Of a stretch of DNA of 64,000 nt, positions 1-8,496 are shown one piece after another (position 1 is the stretch's first letter; every line of letters begins with the position of its first letter). A program made the translations under genes and the position numbers. The DNA is from Natronosalvus hydrolyticus (GTDB lineage Archaea; Halobacteriota; Halobacteria; Halobacteriales; Natrialbaceae): NCBI GenBank assembly GCA_025517525.1, contig JAOPJZ010000007.1, positions 62,001 to 126,000 of the forward strand. The letters run 5' to 3'. The notes beneath the pieces are model-generated. The model had not been told where the DNA came from and searched no databases. It worked only from the letters and a program-made list of their open reading frames with translations.

Positions 1-1
1 C

Positions 2-169
2 ATCGTCAAAGAAGGCGAGATCCAGATGGACATGCAACAGATCCTCTCGGACGAGGAAGTCGAGGACAAAGACGTCCGCCTGACCTGTATCGGTACCGCC
101 GAGACCGACGAGGTCAAAATCGTGTACAACGCGAAACACCTCGACTACCTGCAGAACCGCGTCATCTAA
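2..169 (+). CDS. fdx: 2Fe-2S ferredoxin, C-terminal part (cut by window edge)
   Basis: The window opens inside this gene. Only the last 55 residues are present, in the frame starting at base 2, and they end in a TAA stop. The piece contains DVRLTCIG, where the Cys is the final cluster ligand of plant-type ferredoxins, followed by [20 protein letters not shown], which I recognise as the conserved tail of the acidic haloarchaeal ferredoxin. That protein is the soluble electron carrier for 2-oxoacid oxidoreductases. The N-terminal halophilic insertion and the other three cluster cysteines lie outside the window. The gene converges on the stress-protein gene at 372-803. Confidence 0.93.
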   Translation: MVKEGEIQMDMQQILSDEEVEDKDVRLTCIGTAETDEVKIVYNAKHLDYLQNRVI

Positions 170-371
170 ACGACGCGTTCGCCAGGCCACCTTTTCAGTA
201 TTTCACCTGGCTAGTGATTTCTCTTGGTCGATTGAGTATTCTGGACTGAGGTGGTATCGTACCCAGTGAAAAATCATTGGTGACCGTATCCCAAGACGAA
301 ATCGAGGGACGTGTGTAACTGGTTTCACTGGCCACTATCTCATCTACCCTGTAAAAACTGGTCGCTCGAGA

Positions 372-803
372 TCACCGACAGATCGTGACGGGGACGTTCG
401 ATTTGTCGACGACGCTTTTGGCGACGCTACCGACCAGTCGTTGGCGTTCATTCGAGAGGCCGCGATGGCCGACGTAGATCGCGTCGGCACCAACGTCGTC
501 GGCGTGGTCGGTGATGGCGTTGGCCGGATGGCCAGCGAGCAGGGTCGTCTCGACGTCGAGTGTCACGTCGTGGGCCGTGAGGACGCCCTCGATCAATTCG
601 GTCGCCTTCTCGAGGGTTTCCTCGCCGTACTCGACGGCCCGGTCGCCGCCAGGCATGACGATTTCGCCGTCGATCAGTTCGGTCTGTGGGGTCAACACGT
701 GGACGACCTCGAGGCCCGCGTCGAGGGCGATAGCCTGGTGGGCGCTGTAGCGGATGGCCTCTTCGCTCTCGTCTGACCCATCGGTTGCAACGATGTAGTG
801 CAT
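372..803 (-). CDS. universal stress protein (UspA family)
   Basis: A complete 143-residue single-domain Usp. It begins HYIVATDGSDESEEA, the usual first strand and Asp of the fold. Near residues 112-126 it carries the ATP-binding signature G-x2-G-x9-G-S (GHRG...VGS), so it probably binds nucleotide. It ends with the normal NVPVTI strand. It is a cytoplasmic dimer by family; the precise role is unknown. The upstream region (815-862) contains a promoter-like segment whose near copy occurs at 17921-17967, downstream of a permease that itself carries Usp domains. Confidence 0.9.
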   Translation of the reverse strand: MHYIVATDGSDESEEAIRYSAHQAIALDAGLEVVHVLTPQTELIDGEIVMPGGDRAVEYGEETLEKATELIEGVLTAHDVTLDVETTLLAGHPANAITDHADDVGADAIYVGHRGLSNERQRLVGSVAKSVVDKSNVPVTICR

Positions 804-1506
804 GGGTGAAGAGTGGTCTCGAGCGATACTAATCGGTGCTCGCTGTTCCCGGAGGTTGGGAACGTCACCTGTTTTGAAGACGTGACGGGCCAGTCGATAG
901 AAAAGATACGCAGTTTATATCCCGATCGAACGTGCCGAAAATCGGTTCTCTTCGGTGGTGAAACAGGTTACTTGCGTGTAAGTGACGACTTTCCTGCAAG
1001 TAAGTGCAAAGGTGACTCACGGGTAACCGTTAGCGTACCTGAAAGTAAGCAGGTGCTGACGGTGATGTTCGAGGATAGGAGGTTCTCTGTTATGAATGCA
1101 AAATTGACATTACTAATAAACGAAGAAGACTATATTATTTACAAATGTCTTTTGAGCCTTCTTAGTGGTGTGTGACTGAGATATTAAACAAATAGCGATA
1201 CAATATGTTCTTTACATTTGTACTTTTTTGTTCATTGAACGCCAGTCTCGAGGACGCTTCTGGAGAGCGTCTAAATTAGGGTTAGGTTGACATTAACGCG
1301 ACTATTGCTTTTTCTGGCCATACCTGAACACTGACTATGCTATGTTGGTCCCTGACCGGTCAACGTTCAATCGATGAACAGTAGGATATACTTAATGTTT
1401 CTGGCCAGTGCCAACTGTTTGTTGGGTGGCAACATCTACTGGGGTATGCGCTAACTACCAGGGGGGAGATCTTGCCGTCGATGCCCACACAGAAGGGGGA
1501 AACACG
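804..1506. other. gene-free stretch upstream of usp and the DUF7344 gene
   Basis: About 700 bases between two divergent genes. The part from about 1080 to 1240 is markedly AT-rich. An open frame at 813-1175 on the plus strand gives a cysteine-scattered, non-acidic protein unlike a haloarchaeal gene, and I do not accept it. Apart from the usp promoter segment I see no RNA gene or repeat here. Confidence 0.5.
815..862 (-). promoter_or_regulatory. usp promoter segment, duplicated at 17921-17967
   Basis: Read on the minus strand, this contains TTAGTAT, a plausible archaeal TATA box, about 27 bases before the usp ATG, flanked by a GGGAAC block. About 45 bases are shared with roughly five mismatches with 17921-17967. 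The similarity stops close to the start codon, which fits a promoter rather than coding sequence. Confidence 0.5.
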
Positions 1507-2103
1507 ATGAAAACTAGCCTTCAACACGACATAAAGGGGGGAATAGGCATCCATAAACGGGATGAACCGAGAAGGATATCGCGGAGCGATATCTTCGACA
1601 TACTTAGTAATTATCGTCGCGTTTGCGTCATTCAGTACTTACAGAACGTGGATAAAGAGATAGTCGAACTACGAGACGTCGTCGATTACGTTACCGACCA
1701 GGAGACGTCCGACTCACCGGAAGAGAGTAATTACAGCAACCGAAAGAGCGTCTATACGGCGTTACGGCAGACCCATCTACCGAAACTCGACGACCTCGAT
1801 ATCATCGAATACGACAAGGCTCGAGGTGAGATGCGCCTCACGCCCCGTGCCGAGCAGGTACGAATGTACCTCGAGTACGTGCCGGAGAACGACATTCCCT
1901 GGCACGTCCACTACCTCGGCCTGACCGCACTGAGCGGCCTGTTGGTACTGACGACTCATCTCGGACTCTATCCGTTCAGTATCGGATGGGGAACGCTCAC
2001 GGGAATTCTGGTACTGATGTTCGGCGTCTCGTCGATTGTTCACACATACCAGTCGCGACGGTCTCGATTGCGAGATATGGACTTCGCTCCGCTGACCGAG
2101 TAG
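1507..2103 (+). CDS. DUF7344 winged-helix protein with two membrane segments
   Basis: 198 residues from the ATG at 1507. The frame is open further upstream, but this ATG follows a GGGGGA ribosome-binding site and gives the usual family length. Residues about 25-125 form the DUF7344 wHTH region: DIFDILSNYRRVCVI at the start, then YTALRQTHLPKLDDLDII, a pattern common in haloarchaeal regulators. Two hydrophobic helices follow (LGLTALSGLLVLTT and GILVLMFGVSSIV), then a basic tail. It is probably a membrane-anchored DNA-binding regulator with unknown targets. A T-run at 2131 and a MITE-like element at 2158 follow it directly. Confidence 0.82.
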   Translation: MKTSLQHDIKGGIGIHKRDEPRRISRSDIFDILSNYRRVCVIQYLQNVDKEIVELRDVVDYVTDQETSDSPEESNYSNRKSVYTALRQTHLPKLDDLDIIEYDKARGEMRLTPRAEQVRMYLEYVPENDIPWHVHYLGLTALSGLLVLTTHLGLYPFSIGWGTLTGILVLMFGVSSIVHTYQSRRSRLRDMDFAPLTE

Positions 2104-2130
2104 TCCGATCACCAGCGGCCCGAAACTCCG

Positions 2131-2136
2131 TTTTTT
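2131..2136 (+). terminator. T-run after the DUF7344 gene
   Basis: Six consecutive T about 27 bases past the stop codon, the usual form of an archaeal intrinsic terminator. Confidence 0.4.
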
Positions 2137-2157
2137 GTCCCAACGACTAACAGATAG

Positions 2158-2235
2158 AGTAGCAGTTGAAACGATTCGCACACCTATCGCGATGCCGTCA
2201 TGCGATAGGATATGGAATGACTTCCAATTGCTACT
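2158..2235. mobile_element. 78-bp MITE-like palindromic element, copy A
   Basis: Runs from AGTAGCAGTTGAA to its imperfect inverted end CCAATTGCTACT. It matches the copies at 46599-46676 (inverted) and 56812-56889 over the full 78 bases, including internal blocks CGATT, TGCGATAGG and AATGACTT. It has no coding capacity. The terminal inverted repeats and fixed length indicate a non-autonomous element; this copy has diverged most at its ends. Confidence 0.7.
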
Positions 2236-2315
2236 ATAGTTCCCACCTCCCAGCGCCAGCGGTGCCGTTCGGTGATTCGTCGCCAGTATGAAAACCGCCG
2301 AAATCCGTCTCTCGA

Positions 2316-3848
2316 TTAGTATCTCGAGCGTCGGATCAGCCAGATCGTCCCGAGACTGGTCGATATCGCCACGAAAACCGCGGTAACCCGTATCGGGCCG
2401 AACGCGCCGGCCTCATCGATTAGTTCTCCCGACCCGTCGATATCGTGGTTCGTCTCCGCCTCTCCAGCGTTTTCAGTTCCGCTATCTTCGGCACTGGTGG
2501 CACTCGAAGAATCGGTGTGTGCCGTGTCGTCCGCGTTTCCGACGACCAACGTTACCGGGTCGGCGTTACCGACTCGAAGTTCGTATTCGCCTGGTTCGTC
2601 TATCGTGTGCTCGAACGTCTCCGTTACCGCTTCATCGGCGTCAGCGCTCGCCGTCATGGTCCCGATCGGGTCGCCGTCAACCATCACCGCCATCTCGTCG
2701 GTACCGCTCGCTACACCGAGGTTCTCGATTGTCGCCCTAACGGTGAATTCTTCACCAGGCGTGACCGTCGTAGGTTTGACCGACAGCTCGGTCACGTCCA
2801 ATACGGCGGTTTCCACCGCCAGCACGTGTCTCGAGGACGTATCGACCCTCGCCTCGACGAAGATGGTCTCCGGCGTTTCGTCCACGACAGTCGTTTCAGT
2901 CACCGTCCAGTTCTCGCGCTCTCCATCATCGCTATAGACGGTGATTTGGGTCGGATCCACCCCGGATTTCGCGAACCACGACCTATCGACTGCGAACCGA
3001 TACTCGAGGTCTCGGATCGCTTTGCCCTCATCCACGTCTTCGACGGCGTACGCACCGATTCCGACGGCACCCGAAGGCAATCGCTCGACGAGTCCATCGC
3101 GCCTGGCCGTCTCTGCGTCAATCGTAAACGATGGATGGCCACGATCGTCGAAACGCACGGTGAATTCCTCGAGCGAGGCGTTCGGTCCGATACGGAACCG
3201 CTCTGCGTCGCCGGTGAGTTCGATGTGGGATCTGGCGTATTCGATCGTCACTTCCCGCGTCGTGTTATCGGGTGCCAGAACCTCGATGGTAGCGTCCGGA
3301 TACGGAACGTACAGCGCGTCGGTCGGAGGCGTCGTCCTAACGGCGAACGAGGCGGTCAACTGATCGCCCGCGGAGAGGTCGTCACCCTCTACCGAAAATC
3401 CGACGCTGACGCGCTCATCAGGAGTGAGTACGATCGCGTTTTTCTCGTCGGTGATCGACCCTGATTCGGTGTGAAAATCCAGGCGTTCGTCGTCGGTTTC
3501 GATCCAGAGCGCCGTCGATTCTGATCCAGTGTACTCGAGAACGAGTACGTCGTCGATCCCCGTGAGCGCTGCGGGTGGAACGCCATCGCCTGCCACGTTC
3601 GGATTCTCCCCGGTCAGATCGATTGCCAGTCGGTCGTACTCGTCGATCACGACGTAGTCACCGTTTGGACCCGTTCCGGGAAGAGCGATGACGTCGTCGA
3701 CTGATTCGAGTGCATCAACCTGTCGGTCATCTTCGCTCCCGACCGAGACGGTATCGGTTTCCTCGAGCGGGATGACCCCCGCAGCCGTCGCTCCGATACC
3801 GGCGGCCAAAAGAACGGTAGCTAGCAGCAACCCGGTGATTCGTTTCAT
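2316..3848 (-). CDS. secreted surface protein with PGF-pre-PGF and CARDB-like domains
   Basis: 510 residues. The ATG at 3848 is preferred because it places a clean signal peptide at the N-terminus (MKRITGLLLATVLLAAG). Beta-rich segments follow. Then comes a region fitting the PGF-pre-PGF pattern (EYRFAVDRSWFAKSGVDPTQI, a Trp-rich strand, and a closing ...RHVLAVET strand). After it lies a CARDB/Ig-like domain (LSVKPTTVTPGEEFTVRATI). An acidic Ser/Thr linker leads to a C-terminal membrane helix (VTAVFVAISTSLGTIWLI) and a basic RRSRY tail. The PGF triplet expected for archaeosortase sorting is absent before that helix, so it is probably anchored by an ordinary C-terminal helix. Function unknown. 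Confidence 0.72.
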   Translation of the reverse strand: MKRITGLLLATVLLAAGIGATAAGVIPLEETDTVSVGSEDDRQVDALESVDDVIALPGTGPNGDYVVIDEYDRLAIDLTGENPNVAGDGVPPAALTGIDDVLVLEYTGSESTALWIETDDERLDFHTESGSITDEKNAIVLTPDERVSVGFSVEGDDLSAGDQLTASFAVRTTPPTDALYVPYPDATIEVLAPDNTTREVTIEYARSHIELTGDAERFRIGPNASLEEFTVRFDDRGHPSFTIDAETARRDGLVERLPSGAVGIGAYAVEDVDEGKAIRDLEYRFAVDRSWFAKSGVDPTQITVYSDDGERENWTVTETTVVDETPETIFVEARVDTSSRHVLAVETAVLDVTELSVKPTTVTPGEEFTVRATIENLGVASGTDEMAVMVDGDPIGTMTASADADEAVTETFEHTIDEPGEYELRVGNADPVTLVVGNADDTAHTDSSSATSAEDSGTENAGEAETNHDIDGSGELIDEAGAFGPIRVTAVFVAISTSLGTIWLIRRSRY

Positions 3849-5185
3849 CTGACCACACCCCGTGGCCGGCGTTCCATCCGTAGCAGCCATCTATTTTTTT
3901 GCATTGGCCCCCCGTGACGTGTGGTGAACGGGATGTTCACCCCCCGTTCTCGAATCAGTCACTCGGGCAGTATGGTAATAGTCACGTTGGGACATCTCAA
4001 CCGATGATCGGGGGTGAACAACGTCAGTATGTACGCCCCGCTTGTAGGATCGTTGTAGTCTCGTATCATCGAGTGCCGACCCCCCTTTCGAGTGCTCGGC
4101 GGTACTCTGTTACAGCCTTCGCTCTCAACCGGTGGCCGATAGCGGTGTGGTCCACGTCCGTTCTATGAACCTTCGACTGGCGGGATAAGGGCAATCAGCC
4201 ACGGTTCGGGAGGTGTTGGTGACGGGTATCGCCTCGAGAGACTCACTCTATACGAAAGTGATCTTCCATCCCTTCTTGCGAGTAGCAACCGAATTCAGTG
4301 TCAAAAGAGGGATCGACTCCACGGGAAGTGAATGCGACGCGATCCGGTGAGACGAATCGCTCTCGAAGCATTCGGTCACGATGTCAATCGTGATGGTGAT
4401 GGTGGTGGTGGTTGGTAGCTGGTTGGTGATGGCTTCGGATCGCTGTTTCCCAGTGGTCCGTTCTCATGCGGTCAGTCAGTTTCCCCCGAGAAGATGAATA
4501 GCCCCCATCATTATGGTAATACTCCCGTTGTTGTGATGAACGCCGCATCCCAACATATCGATACAGCACCTACTCTGTGGCGAGCGAGACTTGCGACCGA
4601 ATGTGGTTCGACAGCCGAGTCTCGTTTATCATCTACACCTTCACAATGGCTTTTTTCGATACGTTCGTCTCTTCAACTTTGACGGTACCCGGATCACGAA
4701 TCGTAGCCGGTAGGGGGGACCTGGGCCGACTACGCCCCCACAGTGATGGTATTGTAGCGCCATCACGTTGGTGATTTGGGGATACCCCACCGCTACCCGC
4801 TCGCGGTGGATACTGGATCCCCGATCCACCAGCCGAACCGAGCACTTATTGTTATGGGGAAGTTGTACGGATACAATCGCTCGTAGCACAGCTATTTGAA
4901 ATACACTCACACCTGTTCGCTCGAGTTGTCAGCGGGTTTTGCTCGACACCCATTCCAGGCGTCTAGATTCTGGACTCGATGGGGGCGATACTGGCCGTTC
5001 ATATGCTACTCGTCGTGCGGTACCGGTGAGTACGTGCTCGACTTCGCAGCCACAGTAAAGGGAGACAACCGTTCCTTTCGATCTGCGTCTGGACTGATCG
5101 CTTGGTGAGCAGCGAATACGAGAGCCTGGTTCTCGAGGAACAACCTCTCTATACCTTTGTAGGACGAACGACAACGGAGCGCCTG
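3849..5185. other. 1.3-kb stretch without a credible gene
   Basis: Several short frames are open on both strands, but none has haloarchaeal composition or a recognisable domain. A simple-sequence patch near 4388-4430 (ATGGTGGTGG-type) encodes a histidine run on the minus strand and looks accidental. A motif resembling TATGGTAATA recurs loosely near 3971 and 4513, too weakly to call a repeat. The stretch may hold eroded genes or regulatory DNA. Confidence 0.4.
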
Positions 5186-6025
5186 ATGGTTACACCAGCG
5201 CGAACGATTGACAGCCTTCGAGTCGCTGAGTACACCGGCGCGAACAGATGTATCCCGTGCACGATCGTCAACGCAATCATTGCGACGGCTACTGCCGCTG
5301 CGATCGCCGTCCTGTGGCTTCCGGCGGGTTTCATCGCCCTCTTGGCGTTCGCCGTCGTCATTTACCTGCGTGGTTATCTCGTTCCGGGGACACCGACACT
5401 CACCGCTCGATACCTCCCTGAACGGGTTCTCGATCGCTTCGATAAGTCGAAAGAACACGCCGATCTCAAAACCGCCGAGGACGATAGCACCGCGCTCCGG
5501 ACGAACGGTGGTTCGGAGCCGTTCGACACCGAGGTACGGTTACGAACGGCCGAAATCGTCGAGGAAGAACAACACGGCGACGACCTCCGACTCACTCGCA
5601 ATTTTCGAGAAGCGTGGTGGCGGCGGATCAGAGAGCTTCGAGACGGGGACGAAGCGAGCGAGCGACTTGCCGCGGTACTCGAGGTATCGCCTGAACATCT
5701 CACCACCGAATCCGGCGAACGGTTCGTGGTCTCGTTCGACGGCGATCCAATCGGACAATGGCCATCAGACGCCGCCTTTTATGCCGACCTCGCCGTCGAA
5801 CCGTGCTTTCGCGAGCGGATTACTGCCTGGGGCGAACTCGGAGACCGTAACCGAACCGAACTGATCGCCGGACTCCGGGCGTTTCTCGAGGCGTGTCCCA
5901 CCTGTGAGGCAGATCTCGACACCGTCGAAAGTGCTCGACGGTCGTGTTGCTCGAGCGATGTGGTGCGGGTGAACGTCGACTGCACCGTGTGTGGGGCCCG
6001 CGTGTTCAACGGCTCGTATCGGTGA
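5186..6025 (+). CDS. haloarchaeal membrane protein with Cys-rich C-terminus
   Basis: 279 residues from the ATG at 5186. The frame extends 28 codons upstream, but this start gives MVTPARTIDSLRVAEYTGANR, which looks like the conserved beginning of a haloarchaeal family. The sequence RCIPCTIVNAII leads into two adjacent membrane helices (about 30-70) ending GYLVPGTPTLT. A charged cytoplasmic region follows. The C-terminus has paired cysteines (CPTC, then CC, then CTVC) that could form a zinc ribbon. No catalytic motif was seen and I cannot assign a function. Confidence 0.75.
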   Translation: MVTPARTIDSLRVAEYTGANRCIPCTIVNAIIATATAAAIAVLWLPAGFIALLAFAVVIYLRGYLVPGTPTLTARYLPERVLDRFDKSKEHADLKTAEDDSTALRTNGGSEPFDTEVRLRTAEIVEEEQHGDDLRLTRNFREAWWRRIRELRDGDEASERLAAVLEVSPEHLTTESGERFVVSFDGDPIGQWPSDAAFYADLAVEPCFRERITAWGELGDRNRTELIAGLRAFLEACPTCEADLDTVESARRSCCSSDVVRVNVDCTVCGARVFNGSYR

Positions 6026-6433
6026 GTGTGGCTGATCTCTTCCTAGTGAGTTAGATAGAGCGACTCTCGTCGCCGAATCGGTTGACCCTCGTTTTCCAGT
6101 TTCTGACGGCGTGCAGAGTTTTAGGGACTCCCCGATGGCCGCGACGGCACAACTTGAACTGGCGGTATCGATACCCTGTAACGACGGATGGATGAACTAC
6201 GTCACCGCAACCGGCAGCGTTCTCGAGTCGCACCTCGGATCGACGCAGGTACATCCAATCGCCAAGAAACCTGTTGCTGTCAGTCGTCGTTCGTCCAATC
6301 TAACGTTGATCCATCGCTACCGCGTATTGTTCCTGGCGGAAGTCACACCCGAAACGAAGAGGGGAGCGACCAAACCGGAACGATCGCTGAACCGTCACTG
6401 GGGTTTATATTCGTTATGGCCGATCGTTGCTCC
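6026..6433. other. gap with promoter-like element near 6404
   Basis: Overlapping open frames here look like noise. GGTTTATAT at about 6402-6410 is a good TATA box for the acidic gene that follows. Confidence 0.4.
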
Positions 6434-6853
6434 ATGTCTTGGGGGAGACTCGATCGCGTCCGATCCGTCATTGGATACGGCGATTCGACTGATGGGGAAT
6501 CGACGACAGTTACGGGGAACGCAACTGACACGACCACGATTGAAGAGCCGATTCCGAACCGGAACAGTGAGGAAAGAGCGCTCGAGGAACTCGAGCCGGC
6601 TGATAGTACCCTCGAATCACTCTTGGGTGATCTATCGGACGTATCACCTGACTCCGCGGGGGAGACGGAACCAACCACGTCGAGCAGTAAGGATGTGGAA
6701 CTCGAAGAGCTCGATGAAGCGTTCGGCGCCCTCGAGTCGATGGCCGAAAACGAAGGGAGGACATACTCAAGTGATCAGTTCGGGGTCCGGGCTGGGGATA
6801 CTCGATTCGAGTGGGTCGATCCGGCCGATCTCGTTCCCGTCGACGGCGAGTGA
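6434..6853 (+). CDS. acidic haloarchaeal protein of unknown function
   Basis: 139 residues from the ATG at 6434 (MSWGRLDRV). An alternative ATG lies at 6416. The TATA box at about 6404 favours the downstream start and a nearly leaderless message. The protein is very acidic, with a Ser/Thr/Glu-rich middle, a helical segment rich in Glu and Leu (VELEELDEAFGALESM, about 95-110), and a compact tail containing FEWVDPADLVPVDG. It is cytoplasmic by composition. I do not recognise a characterised family. Confidence 0.6.
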   Translation: MSWGRLDRVRSVIGYGDSTDGESTTVTGNATDTTTIEEPIPNRNSEERALEELEPADSTLESLLGDLSDVSPDSAGETEPTTSSSKDVELEELDEAFGALESMAENEGRTYSSDQFGVRAGDTRFEWVDPADLVPVDGE

Positions 6854-7102
6854 TTCTCGAAGCGTCCGGACCGATTATGAACGGCTGTAGTACGTCCGCA
6901 GCCAATACCACCTAGCGATATCGGTCACCGACCTCGTTCACTGAACAGCCGATCTCGTGAACGAGGTGTCTCCAGCGAGTACTTTCATCGTGGCGGTCGA
7001 CCGTCGTGTGGGTGCCATTCTTCCATACGGTTTACTGTCGTTTCTTCCCGGTAATTGACCTATCGAGTCGCAGTAACCGGTAAAAAGTTACAGTAGACTG
7101 TA

Positions 7103-7930
7103 TCAGCTTTTTCCACACTTCTCCACGTCGAGGTGGACGCCGTAGTAGGGATAGTTCTCTACGGAGATCTTCGCTTTGCCACCTTTGTACGTCGAGAACT
7201 GTCCGGGTGCTGGATTCCCGGACGGGGGTTCGTCATATCCCTGGATCTTCACCGGTTCTTCGACGTCCTGTAACGACCAGCCGTCGTGGAGATCGATAGT
7301 GATCTCCACGTGGCCATCATCCTTGCTGAACGTGACCACCCCTGCCTCCATGTGTTGCCCGGCGACGAGATCGTATGCCATCCCGTCCTCCCACAGCGTA
7401 TACGTCGCCCAGTTCCCTCTTCCCTCCGGATTGTACGGTTCGCCGTCGCTCCAAGCAGTTTCTGAGTCACAGGGACATGCACACTCCACGTCGATGGCGT
7501 CGGCGTCGGTCCGATGGGCTTCGACGGCGAGGTCGGTCCCGTCGACGTTGATTTCGAAGCCGACGCGACTCGTGACGTCCTCGTTGCATGCTATCACCGC
7601 CGTTACTTCGCCCTGTTCGCCGACGCCGATCGGCGTATCGGGTAGCTCGATAGCTTCGACGTCTAGGTCGTCGGCGTCGATAAGCTCGAACCCCATTTCG
7701 TCGATGGCGGCCTTCAACCGGTTCGTGACCGTGAGCAGCGTCACTGTTCCAGCACAATCGACGATCTCGACCGTCGGATACTCGAGTCGAAGATAGGCGT
7801 CATCGTCACCCACGACTTCTATGTGCACGTTCCGATGACCGTCGACCCTCGAGAACGCACCGCTCCCGAGGAGTGCACTCCCACCGATGCTCGCTGTCGC
7901 CGTTCCGAGTATGAATCTCCGTCGTTTCAT
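7103..7930 (-). CDS. DUF1102-like secreted protein with C-terminal beta-sandwich module
   Basis: 275 residues. The ATG at 7930 is chosen because GGAGGGGGAC lies directly upstream. It begins MKRRRFILGTATASIGG and then SGAFSRV, the same signal used by its four neighbours, so it is a divergent paralogue. The core (about 30-150) is beta-rich and lacks the FQICNQGKED block of the others. After CACPC (about 150) comes a separate module with LVAGQHMEAGVVTFS, a DGWSL strand and GNPAPGQFSTY. I have seen that arrangement in many secreted beta-sandwich proteins. It is probably exported and cell-surface associated. It stands alone on the minus strand, 566 bases from the divergent paralogue at 8497. Confidence 0.72.
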   Translation of the reverse strand: MKRRRFILGTATASIGGSALLGSGAFSRVDGHRNVHIEVVGDDDAYLRLEYPTVEIVDCAGTVTLLTVTNRLKAAIDEMGFELIDADDLDVEAIELPDTPIGVGEQGEVTAVIACNEDVTSRVGFEINVDGTDLAVEAHRTDADAIDVECACPCDSETAWSDGEPYNPEGRGNWATYTLWEDGMAYDLVAGQHMEAGVVTFSKDDGHVEITIDLHDGWSLQDVEEPVKIQGYDEPPSGNPAPGQFSTYKGGKAKISVENYPYYGVHLDVEKCGKS

Positions 7931-8496
7931 GTCCCCCTCCACGGTTTCCCCAACCGATTTGAGACCGCTTCTCCCTCGAGGTACTTGACCATAAACTCGT
8001 AGTAAACGTACAACCGGGCGTTGAATGCGGTCACTTCGGGGCAACGTCAGTATGGTATCGAGGGAGACCGGAAACGTCCCTCTCGAGTGAACGATTTCGT
8101 TCGAATTACCTCGATCGAACTCGGGGTATTTGCTCGAACCGACTCGGTGAATTACGTGACCGGCTTGCTGTGAAACGACGTGCCGGTATCAGAGGGACCC
8201 ACGCTCGAGTCGGTGCCCGGAGACGCTGATACGAGGAGACACTTCACCCGGTGAATTGCCTCTCGAGGGAGGCATTGACTTCGGTTGAAATCACACTGGA
8301 AATGCATGCTTGATCGACACACGTTCCCCGTGTAAGGGGTTTTGCCCTCCTCTTGAAGCAAGCAATTAGAAAATGGAGGAATACAATATTTCATGCCTAA
8401 TTGGTATATCATCAATACACATGTGGCGGTACATAGATGGCTATCTGTACATCCACCGCTCGACAGCGGTAGATGGGTGACAACAGGATACCAACT
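7931..8496. other. divergent intergenic region between two surface-protein genes
   Basis: No gene is supported. It must hold promoters for both flanking genes. An AT-rich patch (ACAATATTTC, about 8385-8394, and TGGTATATC, about 8402-8410) is a candidate TATA region for the plus-strand gene. Confidence 0.4.

Noticed and set aside
813..1175. 120-residue open frame upstream of the DUF7344 gene
   Set aside because: Cys-scattered, not acidic, poor third-position GC, and it runs through the usp promoter segment.
4384..4569. Minus-strand frame ending in a histidine run
   Set aside because: Produced by a short GGT/GAT simple repeat; no start signal, no conserved domain.
3960..4800. Dispersed repeat around TATGGTAATA
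   Set aside because: Only ten or so bases match between the sites and the flanks do not align.
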